A stretch of DNA of 43,888 nt from Carboxydocella sporoproducens DSM 16521. GTDB lineage: Bacteria > Bacillota > GCA-003054495 > Carboxydocellales > Carboxydocellaceae. Under the pieces are notes generated by a model. That model searched no databases and had not been told where the DNA came from. It saw only the letters and a program-made list of their open reading frames with translations. Below are positions 37,117-43,888 of this stretch, piece by piece. A program made the translations under genes and the position numbers. Each line of letters starts with the position of its first letter. Position 1 is the stretch's first letter. Location: the NCBI RefSeq assembly GCF_900167165.1, contig NZ_FUXM01000016.1, forward strand, positions 1-43,888, in the 5' to 3' direction.

Positions 37117-37269
37117 TCAATATTCGAGCCCTTCATTAGCTAACTCTCTTAGAGCTAGTTCATATTCTTTTATAAAACTAGTTACCAGACTAACATAGTT
37201 GTTATCTATATCATTCTGCATTTGTGCATTATCTTCTTCGTGGCTGTTTTCAGTGTTGCGAATTAGCAT
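37117..37269 (-). CDS. Hypothetical 50-residue acidic small protein
   Basis: An ATG at 37269 follows a GGGAGGTGG site by 4 bases and opens a 50-codon frame ending in TGA at 37117. The N-terminal half is Asn/Glu/Asp-rich. The second half (SLVTSFIKEYELALRELANEG) should form a helix. It is located between ptsI and the alaS promoter. Its base composition is more AT-rich than its neighbours. Family and function unknown. Confidence 0.6.
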   Translation of the reverse strand: MLIRNTENSHEEDNAQMQNDIDNNYVSLVTSFIKEYELALRELANEGLEY

Positions 37270-37315
37270 ATTACCACCTCCCAACTACTATGTTAGTACA
37301 GTTCTTACAAATGTA

Positions 37316-37351
37316 AAGAAAAAACCTTCCACCCTTTAGTGATGGAAGGTT
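37316..37351 (-). terminator. Intrinsic terminator after ptsI
   Basis: AACCTTCCA (37323-37331) and TGGAAGGTT (37343-37351) form a 9-bp stem followed by TTTTTTCTTT on the minus strand. The stem spans the ptsI stop codon. Confidence 0.85.
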
Positions 37352-39060
37352 TGCAGTAATTCTCTCACTTCAGCTGTGGTATTGAGTTGCAGGGCCCGCT
37401 CCGCCAGTTCAGCACATGCCCTGGCATCCAGTCCGGCAATAATCCGCTTAATCTCTTTGATACTGCCAGCTGACATACTCCACTCATCCAGCCCCAGCCC
37501 GACCAGCAACGGTGCCGCCAGGGGGTCTCCCGCCATACTGCCGCACATTCCTACCCACTTGCCTTCCCGATGGGCAGCATCAATTACCAGTTTAATCAAG
37601 CCCAGCACAGCCGGATGGAAATAGTCATAGAGATAGGCGACTTTTTCATTCATCCGGTCAACGGCAATGGTGTATTGCACCAGATCATTGGTCCCGATGC
37701 TGAAGAAATCCACTTCTTTTGCAAACCTGGCAGCCAGCACAGCGGCAGAAGGTACTTCCACCATAATGCCCAGCTCCAGGCCAGCTTTGAATTCTTTCCC
37801 TTCCTGTTTCAAATCAGCTTCGGCTTCCTGATAAATCCGTCTGGCCTCCCGCCATTCCTCCAGACTGGAGATCATGGGGAACATAATCTTGATATTGCCA
37901 TAAACACTGGCCCTTAAAATGGCCCGCAACTGCGTTTTAAGGAGCTGGGGCTGATTCAAGCCAATGCGGATTGCCCGGTAACCAAGGAAGGGGTTCATTT
38001 CTTTTTCCAGCTCCAGGTAGGGTAATTCCTTGTCCCCGCCAATATCCAGAGTCCGGATAATTACCGGGCGTTCGCCCATGATTTCAGCTACCCGGCGATA
38101 AGCCTGGAACTGCTCTTCTTCATCAGGCATTTGTTCCCGGTGCATAAAGAGAAATTCAGTACGGTAAAGGCCAATTCCTTCTGCTCCCTGTTCCAGAGCC
38201 AGTTCTGCCTCTTCCGGAGTGCCGATATTGGCCACAATCTCAAAGCATTTGCCATCTACTGTACAGGCAGGCCTGTGGGCAAAAGCCTGCAGTTCCTGCA
38301 AACGTAACTGCTCTGCTGCTGCCTTCTCCTGATATTCTGTCAGTGTAGCCTGTTCAGGATTGATTATACACAAACCTGCCTGTCCATCAATCAAAAGGTT
38401 ATCGCTGTGATTGATGCTTTCAATTTCGGCTCCAACTCCCAGAATAGCCGGTATCCCCAGGGAACGGGCCAGAATGGCGGTATGGGAAGTCTTGCCCCCC
38501 ACTCTGGTGACAATCCCCTTGACCAGGTTCCGGTTTAGCTGAACAGTATCAGAAGGAGTCAGGTCGTCAGCGACTATAATCACTTCCCGGTCAAGCTCAG
38601 CTAAGCTCAGCTGCTGCCCTCCCTGCAAGAGAGTTAACAGCCTCCGCCCCACATCCCGGATATCCGCCGCCCTTTCCCGCAGGTATTCGTTGGGCATCTG
38701 TTCGAAGATGCGGGCAAACTCTTCAGTTACTTCCTGAACAGCTCTTTCGGCCGGATAAGAACGGGTCTCCACCCGTTTTATCATTTCCGGATAAAAACCA
38801 GGGTCGAGTAAAAAGCTAATCTGGCCTTTAATAATGGTGGATTTTTCTTCCCCCAGTGTTTCCCGGGTATAGTCCACCAATTTGTGCAAATCAGCTTCAC
38901 ACTGCTCTTTCGCTGCCTGCAGTCGCGCCAATTCCCCGGCAATATCCTGCACCTCAGTCAGCTGAGGCTGTTGCTGACTGAGGTGCGGCCGGTAAAGAAA
39001 CGCCGGACCCAGGCCGATACCGGCTGAAACCCCCAGCCCATAAATGCGTTTTTCTGCCAT
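37336..39060 (-). CDS. ptsI: PTS enzyme I (PtsI)
   Basis: A 574-residue phosphoenolpyruvate-protein phosphotransferase. The phosphohistidine lies in GGKTSHTAILARSLGIP (about residue 190). The PEP-binding barrel shows GIGLYRTEFLFM, NPFLGYRAIRIGL and FFSIGTNDLVQYTIAVDR, with the Cys in GMCGSMAGDP. It is the last gene of the fructose PTS operon, abutting ptsH. Confidence 0.97.
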   Translation of the reverse strand: MAEKRIYGLGVSAGIGLGPAFLYRPHLSQQQPQLTEVQDIAGELARLQAAKEQCEADLHKLVDYTRETLGEEKSTIIKGQISFLLDPGFYPEMIKRVETRSYPAERAVQEVTEEFARIFEQMPNEYLRERAADIRDVGRRLLTLLQGGQQLSLAELDREVIIVADDLTPSDTVQLNRNLVKGIVTRVGGKTSHTAILARSLGIPAILGVGAEIESINHSDNLLIDGQAGLCIINPEQATLTEYQEKAAAEQLRLQELQAFAHRPACTVDGKCFEIVANIGTPEEAELALEQGAEGIGLYRTEFLFMHREQMPDEEEQFQAYRRVAEIMGERPVIIRTLDIGGDKELPYLELEKEMNPFLGYRAIRIGLNQPQLLKTQLRAILRASVYGNIKIMFPMISSLEEWREARRIYQEAEADLKQEGKEFKAGLELGIMVEVPSAAVLAARFAKEVDFFSIGTNDLVQYTIAVDRMNEKVAYLYDYFHPAVLGLIKLVIDAAHREGKWVGMCGSMAGDPLAAPLLVGLGLDEWSMSAGSIKEIKRIIAGLDARACAELAERALQLNTTAEVRELLQTFHH

Positions 39061-39329
39061 TATTCCTCACCAAACTTGCTTTCTATTAATTGAACCAGGG
39101 CTTCTACTGCCGCCTGTTCATCATCACCTTCAGCTTCTATGGTAATTTTATCCCCTTTGCTCAGGCCCAGAGCCATCACCCCGAGAATGCTCCTGGCATC
39201 AGCCTGATGACCACTGGCGGTTTTAACAGTAATCCGGGAGGTAAAGCGACCGGCTGTTTCAATCAACAACTGGGCCGGTCTGACATGGAGACCGGAGGCG
39301 TTTTGAAGTTCCACTTCGCGTGCATACAT
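39060..39329 (-). CDS. ptsH: Phosphocarrier protein HPr
   Basis: An 89-residue HPr. The ATG at 39329 is chosen because a GGAGGT site lies 7 bases before it. The active His is in ASGLHVRPAQ (about residue 15), and the regulatory Ser is in ARSILGVMALGL (about residue 46), the HPr-kinase target in Firmicutes. It passes phosphate from PtsI to the EIIA. Confidence 0.96.
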   Translation of the reverse strand: MYAREVELQNASGLHVRPAQLLIETAGRFTSRITVKTASGHQADARSILGVMALGLSKGDKITIEAEGDDEQAAVEALVQLIESKFGEE

Positions 39330-39345
39330 AGTTATTACCTCCAAA

Positions 39346-39798
39346 CTACAGATTTTGTAGCAGGTTGACCAGTTCTTCAGCAGAAGCTACGGTGTGCAAT
39401 TTTTGCCGGAAATCTTCATGCATCAGTTTGCGGGAAATGGCGATCAATATTTGCAAATGCTCATTTCCTACCTGTTGTTCCGGTACAGCTATCATAAACA
39501 CAGAAGTTACGGGTTGTCCATCCATAGCCTGCCAGTCTACCGGCTGAGCCAGGCGGGCAAAAGCCAGTCCGGGAGCTTGAACTGCTGCCGATTTTCCATG
39601 GGGGATAGCCACTCCGAATCCAATCCCGGTAGTACCGGTTTCTTCCCGTCTTTTTACAGCATGCAGATACTGGTCAAGGTCTGAAACAAATCCGGCTGCA
39701 GCAAGAGCCGCTGCCATTTTTTCCATGCATTCTTCCTTGCTGTTAACTGTCAGGTCCAACAAAGTCGTGTTTTCATTCAGCATATTGCTCAGATTCAT
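39346..39798 (-). CDS. PTS EIIA component, fructose/nitrogen type
   Basis: A 150-residue single-domain EIIA (PtsN/FruA-IIA family). The ATG at 39798 is chosen because GAGGAGG lies 8 bases upstream. The phosphohistidine is in GIGFGVAIPHGKS. It phosphorylates the EIIB domain of the adjacent EIIBC and lies 76 bases after it. Confidence 0.94.
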   Translation of the reverse strand: MNLSNMLNENTTLLDLTVNSKEECMEKMAAALAAAGFVSDLDQYLHAVKRREETGTTGIGFGVAIPHGKSAAVQAPGLAFARLAQPVDWQAMDGQPVTSVFMIAVPEQQVGNEHLQILIAISRKLMHEDFRQKLHTVASAEELVNLLQNL

Positions 39799-39874
39799 GG
39801 TTATTTCCTCCTCAAATGGTTGGGATAAGGAACAGGAAAACCTGCCCCTTATCCCATTATGCCCTGTTAACAAC

Positions 39875-41239
39875 TTATTTTTGCTTTTTCAACAGGTTGA
39901 CCAGTAAAGCGGTAACAACAGTACCTATGACAATGGCCAGCGCATACATCGGCAAATTGCCTACCGCATTGGGAATGGGGAGTACGAAAATACCGCCGTG
40001 GGGTGCCCGCAAGGTACAGCCAAAGGCCATGGAAAGAGCACCGGTTACAGCTGAACCAATCATGATAGAAGGAATTACCTTGAGGGGATCAGCGGCAGCA
40101 AAGGGAATGGCTCCCTCGGTGATGAATGAAATCCCCAGGACTGCGGCTGCTTTACCAGCTTCTCTTTCTTCCTCGGTGTATTTGTGAGGAGCCAGCAATG
40201 TAGCCAGCCAGAGACCCAGGGGCGGAGTCATCCCGGCCGCCATGACTGCTGCCATGGGCCCATAAACATCACTGCCCAGCAAACCGACAGCAAAAGTATA
40301 AGCGGCTTTGTTGACCGGACCACCCATATCAAAAGCCATCATCGCGCCCAGAATCAGGCCCAGCAGCACGGCATTGCCGGCACTCAAGCTCTTCAACCAG
40401 GCAGTCATCGCATCCATGATAGTTTTAATCGGAGTACCAATTACATAAATCATCAGCAGGCCTACAATCAAGGTAGCAAAAAGAGGTATGATGAGTACAG
40501 GTTTAAGGCCTTCCAGATTTTTGGGCAACTTAATGTTATCCTTTAGCCATTTCGCTACATAACCGGCCAGGAAACCGGCAGCGATACCCCCCAGGAAACC
40601 GGCACCGATCTTAGAAGCCAGCATACCGCCTACCAGACCAGGAGCCAGACCGGGCTTTTCAGCAATGGAAAAAGCGATAAAGCCGGACAGTACAGGCACC
40701 ATCAGAGCAAAGGCAGAACCGCCGCCGATATCCATCAGGGCTGCCGCCAGAGTCCCTTTTTGTTCGAAAGCCTTGATGCCAAAAACGAAGGAGAGGGCAA
40801 TCAACAAACCACCGGCTACGACAAGAGGAATCATATAGGAAACCCCATTCATCAGGTGCTTATAGGCGCCAGTCCGCTGTTTGCTTCTTTCTTCCTTGAT
40901 TTGCTCTACCTGAGCTACATAAGCGCTGGCAGCCGCCTTTTTGTTAAGGGCCTCGTCCAGCAGTCTTCCCGGGTTCTTGATAGCTTCACCAACTGAGGCT
41001 TTGACAACCGGCTTGCCGGCAAAACGGCCTTCATCGACATCGGTATCAGCAGCAACAATAATGGCATGAGCGTCGGCAATTTCCTGAGGAGTAAGCGCAT
41101 TTTCCACTCCCACTGCTCCTCTGGTCTCTACTTTCAGGTCGATGTTTTTTTCCTTAGCTGCTTTAATCAATGCTTCTGCTGCCATGTAGGTGTGGGCAAT
41201 CCCGGTCGGACAAGCAGTAACGGCTAAAATCTTTTTCAT
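39875..41239 (-). CDS. fruA: PTS fructose EIIBC component
   Basis: A 454-residue protein. The ATG at 41239 has a GGGGGAGG site. The EIIB domain (residues 1-100) carries the phospho-Cys in [17 protein letters not shown]. The EIIC domain (from residue 125) has about nine membrane helices with [14 protein letters not shown] and [18 protein letters not shown], typical of fructose permeases. It imports fructose as fructose-1-phosphate, the substrate of FruK encoded upstream. Confidence 0.95.
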   Translation of the reverse strand: MKKILAVTACPTGIAHTYMAAEALIKAAKEKNIDLKVETRGAVGVENALTPQEIADAHAIIVAADTDVDEGRFAGKPVVKASVGEAIKNPGRLLDEALNKKAAASAYVAQVEQIKEERSKQRTGAYKHLMNGVSYMIPLVVAGGLLIALSFVFGIKAFEQKGTLAAALMDIGGGSAFALMVPVLSGFIAFSIAEKPGLAPGLVGGMLASKIGAGFLGGIAAGFLAGYVAKWLKDNIKLPKNLEGLKPVLIIPLFATLIVGLLMIYVIGTPIKTIMDAMTAWLKSLSAGNAVLLGLILGAMMAFDMGGPVNKAAYTFAVGLLGSDVYGPMAAVMAAGMTPPLGLWLATLLAPHKYTEEEREAGKAAAVLGISFITEGAIPFAAADPLKVIPSIMIGSAVTGALSMAFGCTLRAPHGGIFVLPIPNAVGNLPMYALAIVIGTVVTALLVNLLKKQK

Positions 41240-41268
41240 AAAATTTCCTCCCCCTCTTGCTATATAGC

Positions 41269-42213
41269 TCATCTCCAATTGATAACCTTGACTCGGGCCA
41301 GATTGGCCTCCACTTCTTCCCGGGTACAGACCTGGGTTCCCGCTTTGGAAGCTGCAATGGTGCCTGCTGCTGTGGCCCAGGCTGCAGTTTCAGCCAGAGG
41401 CTTTTGTTGCAACAAAGCATAGACCAGAGCTGCCACCATGGTATCCCCGGCTCCCACTGTACTCTGCGGCACTATGGGAAAGGGCTCGGTTACGATCACT
41501 TCCTCCCGGTTTAACACTACCGCCCCCTTACTGCCCCTGGAGATTACCGCCAGCTCCACTCCTTGTTCCAGTAGTTGACTGCCTGCAGCGATGATAGCTT
41601 CCGTATCTTGCAATGAACGGCCCAGCAGATTTTCCAGTTCTGCCAGGTTGGGCTTGACCGCAAAGGGCTGAGCGGCAAGACCAGCGCGCAGGGCCTCTCC
41701 ATCGGCATCCAGGACTACTTTCACCCCCTTTGCTTTTGCTCTGCTGATCAGTTCCCGATAAGTATCAGCAGCAGCTCCCTGGGGTAAACTACCGCCCAGA
41801 ATCAGGTAAGCCGTCTGTTCCAGAACTGAATCAAGCAGCTGGTAAAACGTTTGCATACGAGCAGAATCCACTACAAATCCAGGTTCATTGATTTCCGTAG
41901 TTTGTCTGGTGGCAAGATCAACCACTTTCAGGTTGGTGCGGGTTTCCCCCGGTACGCTGACAAAAGCAGTCGTTATCCCCTCATCCTCCAGAGCCTTTAA
42001 CAGCAGTTTACCCTGCATTCCAGCAATGAACCCGGTAGCCAGTACGCTTACCCCGAAATTTTTCAGTACCCTGGCCACATTTACCCCTTTGCCCCCGGGG
42101 TCCAGCCGTACCTCCTGAACCCGGTTTAAGCTTCCTGCGGTAAAGCCTTCGACAGTTACCGTCTTATCCAGAGCCGGGTTTAAAGTTACCGTGACTACTG
42201 CAGCTGAATTCAT
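41269..42213 (-). CDS. fruK: 1-phosphofructokinase FruK
   Basis: A 314-residue PfkB-family kinase that makes fructose-1,6-bisphosphate from fructose-1-phosphate. It has [11 protein letters not shown] at the start, [17 protein letters not shown] at about residue 37, and the catalytic [15 protein letters not shown] near residue 248. A GGAGG site precedes the ATG. Its association with fruA and fruR supports the substrate. Confidence 0.95.
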   Translation of the reverse strand: MNSAAVVTVTLNPALDKTVTVEGFTAGSLNRVQEVRLDPGGKGVNVARVLKNFGVSVLATGFIAGMQGKLLLKALEDEGITTAFVSVPGETRTNLKVVDLATRQTTEINEPGFVVDSARMQTFYQLLDSVLEQTAYLILGGSLPQGAAADTYRELISRAKAKGVKVVLDADGEALRAGLAAQPFAVKPNLAELENLLGRSLQDTEAIIAAGSQLLEQGVELAVISRGSKGAVVLNREEVIVTEPFPIVPQSTVGAGDTMVAALVYALLQQKPLAETAAWATAAGTIAASKAGTQVCTREEVEANLARVKVINWR

Positions 42214-42224
42214 TTTGTTTCCTC

Positions 42225-42992
42225 CTATGGCTGTGCAAGATGAACCTGAACTCCTTTTTTCTTCAAAGCCATCACCACCTCAACGGGAGCAGCAGCATCC
42301 ATGATGCAGTGATCAATATCGGCCAGACCGGCAAATCTGGCAAAAGAAATGCGACCGATTTTACTGTGGTCAGCCAGCAGAATTACCTGGGTAGCCGCTG
42401 CAATCATTTTGCTTTTTACTGCCGCTTCCAGCAGATTGGGAGTGGTTAAACCTTTTTCTAAATCCAGCCCATTGGTAGCGATAAAAACCTTGTCCACCCG
42501 TACCTGCTCCAGGGCCCGTTCGGTTATGGGCCCGACCAGGGCCAGCGTCTCCCGGCGCAGACTGCCTCCGGTCACCAGTACCTCGATACCGGGATTACCC
42601 TGTAATTCCTGGGCAAAGAGCAGGGAATTGGTGACCACTGTCAGGTGATTGAAGGTTTTAAGCTGCTGTACCAGATGAAAGGTGGTTGTGCCGGAATCCA
42701 GTAAAATGGTATCGCCATTTTCAATCAGCTTAACTGCTTCACGGGCAATGGCTTCTTTTTCACTTTTAAACCTGTCTTCTTTTTCCCAGTAAGTGGGTTC
42801 AAAATTAACTGCCTGCAACGAAATGGCTCCACCATGGGTCCGGTTTAACAGTTTGGCTTCTTCCAGTTCTTTCAAATCCCGGCGGATAGTGGACTCCGAA
42901 ACCTGCAAAAAGTTACTGAGCTCCTGTACTGATGCACGACCATGCTTGTTGACATAGTCCAGAATCAGTTGTTTGCGTTCCTCCCCAAACAC
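42225..42992 (-). CDS. fruR: DeoR-family transcriptional regulator FruR
   Basis: A 255-residue repressor. The N-terminal DeoR HTH is ASVQELSNFLQVSESTIRRDLKELEEAKLL, and the sugar-phosphate-binding domain has the KVFIATNGLD pattern. An ATG at 43028 has no ribosome-binding site, whereas the GTG at 42992 has a GGGGGG stretch 7 bases before it and gives the usual start VFGEERKQLILDYV. I therefore prefer the GTG, not strongly. It probably senses fructose-1-phosphate and controls its own operon through the repeats upstream. Confidence 0.88.
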   Translation of the reverse strand: MFGEERKQLILDYVNKHGRASVQELSNFLQVSESTIRRDLKELEEAKLLNRTHGGAISLQAVNFEPTYWEKEDRFKSEKEAIAREAVKLIENGDTILLDSGTTTFHLVQQLKTFNHLTVVTNSLLFAQELQGNPGIEVLVTGGSLRRETLALVGPITERALEQVRVDKVFIATNGLDLEKGLTTPNLLEAAVKSKMIAAATQVILLADHSKIGRISFARFAGLADIDHCIMDAAAPVEVVMALKKKGVQVHLAQP

Positions 42993-43032
42993 CTGCCAGC
43001 CCCCCAGTGATTGCCTGATTTTGCTCATTTGT

Positions 43033-43093
43033 TGATTGTTTTTGATTGTTTCTGCTTATTTTTGATTGTAATTGATTGTTCTGGTCTTGTCAA
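43033..43093 (-). promoter_or_regulatory. Promoter and four-repeat operator of the fruR operon
   Basis: On the minus strand TTGACA (43093-43088), a 17-base spacer and TACAAT (43070-43065) form a near-consensus promoter. TGATTGT (plus strand) occurs at 43033, 43043, 43063 and 43073, with steps of 10, 20 and 10 bases. All four copies are therefore on one helix face and they cover the -10 and start region. This fits repression by a DeoR-type protein. Confidence 0.8.
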
Positions 43094-43097
43094 GAGC

Positions 43098-43130
43098 AGA
43101 AAAAAACTTCGGCCCGTTTTAGCCGAAGTT
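43098..43130 (-). terminator. Intrinsic terminator after 2Fe-2S protein gene
   Basis: AACTTCGGC (43105-43113) and GCCGAAGTT (43122-43130) form a perfect 9-bp stem. On the minus strand a run of T residues (to about 43098) follows. It includes the gene's stop codon. Confidence 0.85.
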
Positions 43131-43604
43131 AATATTTCCCTCCAGTTCCTGAAGATATGCCTGAATCGCCGAACTACAACAGCGTCCCGCCGGGTTTTCG
43201 TATTCACAGCGCCTGCCACCCATGGCACCGGTGGCCTTGACTATTTCGGCAAAAGTTCTGGCCCCCTTTTCCCAGGCTTCCCGGATCTGCCCTCTGGTTA
43301 CCCCCTTGCAATAACAGAGGGGAACATCCAGCCCCGGGTCCTTCCACCAGACCTTGACTGTCAGGGCATCCCGGCCAAAAATCTGACCCAGCTCCCGGTG
43401 AAAATAAACCACCTGGCATTCCGGATTCTGACAGAGATGATAGTCTTCCTCCACAATCTGTTCGATTAGTCCGGTTTTGAGCAGATTGCGTAAAGTACGG
43501 GGGCTTACGGGCTGCCCCTCATTTCCACAGATAGGGCAGCGGGGAATTTGATTCTTTTCTCCGCAACCTTCCTGGCTACAACAGGCTTGTCCACATCCGG
43601 CCAT
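43119..43604 (-). CDS. CopZ/Csac_0668-like 2Fe-2S cluster-binding protein
   Basis: A 161-residue Cys-rich protein. The N-terminus (CGQACCSQEGCG) and RCPICGNEG hold metal-binding Cys. The C-terminal half (PLCYCKGVTRGQIREAWEKGARTFAEIVKATGAMGGRRCEY) has the BFD-like [2Fe-2S] layout, with a closing CC. It resembles the N-terminal domain of Archaeoglobus CopZ and the Csac_0668 family. The GGTCAGG site is weak. An intrinsic terminator lies 14 bases upstream, so expression may depend on read-through. Copper or redox handling is inferred. Confidence 0.8.
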   Translation of the reverse strand: MAGCGQACCSQEGCGEKNQIPRCPICGNEGQPVSPRTLRNLLKTGLIEQIVEEDYHLCQNPECQVVYFHRELGQIFGRDALTVKVWWKDPGLDVPLCYCKGVTRGQIREAWEKGARTFAEIVKATGAMGGRRCEYENPAGRCCSSAIQAYLQELEGNINFG

Positions 43605-43617
43605 GGCCTGACCTGGT

Positions 43618-43652
43618 TCAAAAAACTTGACTATTTTTATTTTCAGTCAAGT
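43618..43652 (-). terminator. Intrinsic terminator before 2Fe-2S protein gene
   Basis: ACTTGACT (43625-43632) and AGTCAAGT (43645-43652) form a perfect 8-bp stem with a 12-nt A/T loop. On the minus strand TTTTTTG follows. It directly follows a GC-rich foldable stretch and directly precedes the gene. Confidence 0.8.
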
Positions 43653-43888
43653 CGGCCCCCAGACCAGGATTTCGCCTCCTTTCCGAATACTTGATTTGCC
43701 CCCGCGGGGCAGGGCAACAGGGGACCTCGGCCCGGGAGTTCCACCCGGACGGGAGTACTGCACCGGTTTTTGCTGACCTCCCCGGTGGGAGTATAACTCC
43801 GCCTCCCGCGTCCTGTTAGGACGCCTACCGGTTTCTCCGACACCGGCTAAACGGGGTCACCGTACGGACAGGGCCAATAACTTCAGGT
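43653..43888 (-). ncRNA. GC-rich foldable stretch of unknown nature, possible structured RNA
   Basis: No convincing gene is seen in this 236-bp end segment. The minus strand has several strong helices: GCGTCCT/AGGACGC at 43808-43824 (3-nt loop), CCGGT/ACCGG at 43828-43846, and nested GC helices near 43690-43720. A 66-codon frame (43643-43843) exists but lacks protein-like features. The stretch ends at an intrinsic terminator. Possibilities are a leader RNA of the downstream gene, a free noncoding RNA, or a remnant of a group II intron or an omega-RNA-like element. None is established. Confidence 0.35.

Noticed and set aside
42993..43028. Upstream ATG of fruR
   Set aside because: It has no ribosome-binding site and sits directly on the operator repeats; the GTG at 42992 fits the DeoR N-terminus better, though the case is not closed.
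43671..43683. CGCCTCCTTTCCG resembling the 16S rRNA 3' end
   Set aside because: No other 16S sequence surrounds it; it is simply the complement of an AAAGGAGG stretch.
43643..43843. 66-codon minus-strand frame
   Set aside because: It overlaps the terminator and strong helices, has no ribosome-binding site and an Arg/Gly/Pro-rich low-complexity look. More likely part of a structured RNA.

Overview
The window reads as a chromosome segment from a spore-forming anaerobe of the class Clostridia. The evidence is the conserved Firmicutes block alaS / ireB / ruvX / DUF1292 / mltG / U32 peptidase, a gerA-gerB-gerC germinant-receptor operon, a T-box leader, strong AGGAGG ribosome-binding sites, and multihaem cytochromes with a molybdopterin oxidoreductase. 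Almost every gene is on the minus strand, so transcription mostly runs from high to low coordinates. I cannot assign a genus; a Peptococcaceae- or Carboxydocella-like thermophile is a guess.

Region 1 (1-12520, minus) is a respiratory module. In transcription order it holds a four-cluster Fe-S subunit, a 1066-residue Tat-exported molybdopterin catalytic subunit (TtrA/SrdA-like), a tetrahaem cytochrome, a membrane-anchored 16-haem cytochrome, a PhnD-like sensor lipoprotein, a NarX-type histidine kinase, a NarL-type regulator and a four-cluster ferredoxin. A structured leader RNA with an intrinsic terminator follows (Moco/Tuco riboswitch candidate), then a ModABC-type oxyanion importer whose ATPase runs off the window. 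No NrfD/PsrC membrane subunit is present. The likely electron route is quinol to the NapC-like 16-haem cytochrome, then the tetrahaem cytochrome and Fe-S subunit, then the Mo/W site. The acceptor is not identifiable from sequence.

Region 2 (12521-14822) is a set of small genes: a 69-residue HTH protein divergent from the respiratory operon, a 70-residue zinc-ribbon protein with a foldable leader, an MFS exporter and a CC/Se-motif protein. Region 3 (14834-19054) is the pstSCAB-phoU phosphate operon, with a periodic PhoP-box-like sequence before pstS.

Region 4 (19051-27619) holds a class B penicillin-binding protein, DUF4911, U32 peptidase, mltG, an orphan GTPase, a VanW-family protein, DUF1292, ruvX, an aldo/keto reductase and ireB. 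Region 5 (27612-34047) separates ireB from alaS: a ferritin-like protein, fixX and fixC (without fixAB), a small membrane protein on the plus strand, the gerABC operon and a 61-residue ORF. Region 6 (34122-37108) is alaS with its T-box leader and promoter.

Region 7 (37117-43093) holds a 50-residue ORF and a complete fructose PTS operon fruR-fruK-fruBC-EIIA-ptsH-ptsI. It is driven by a near-consensus promoter overlapped by four phased operator repeats. Region 8 (43119-43888) holds a CopZ/Csac_0668-like 2Fe-2S protein preceded by an intrinsic terminator and a GC-rich, highly foldable stretch of unknown nature. No tRNA, rRNA, CRISPR array or intact transposon was seen.
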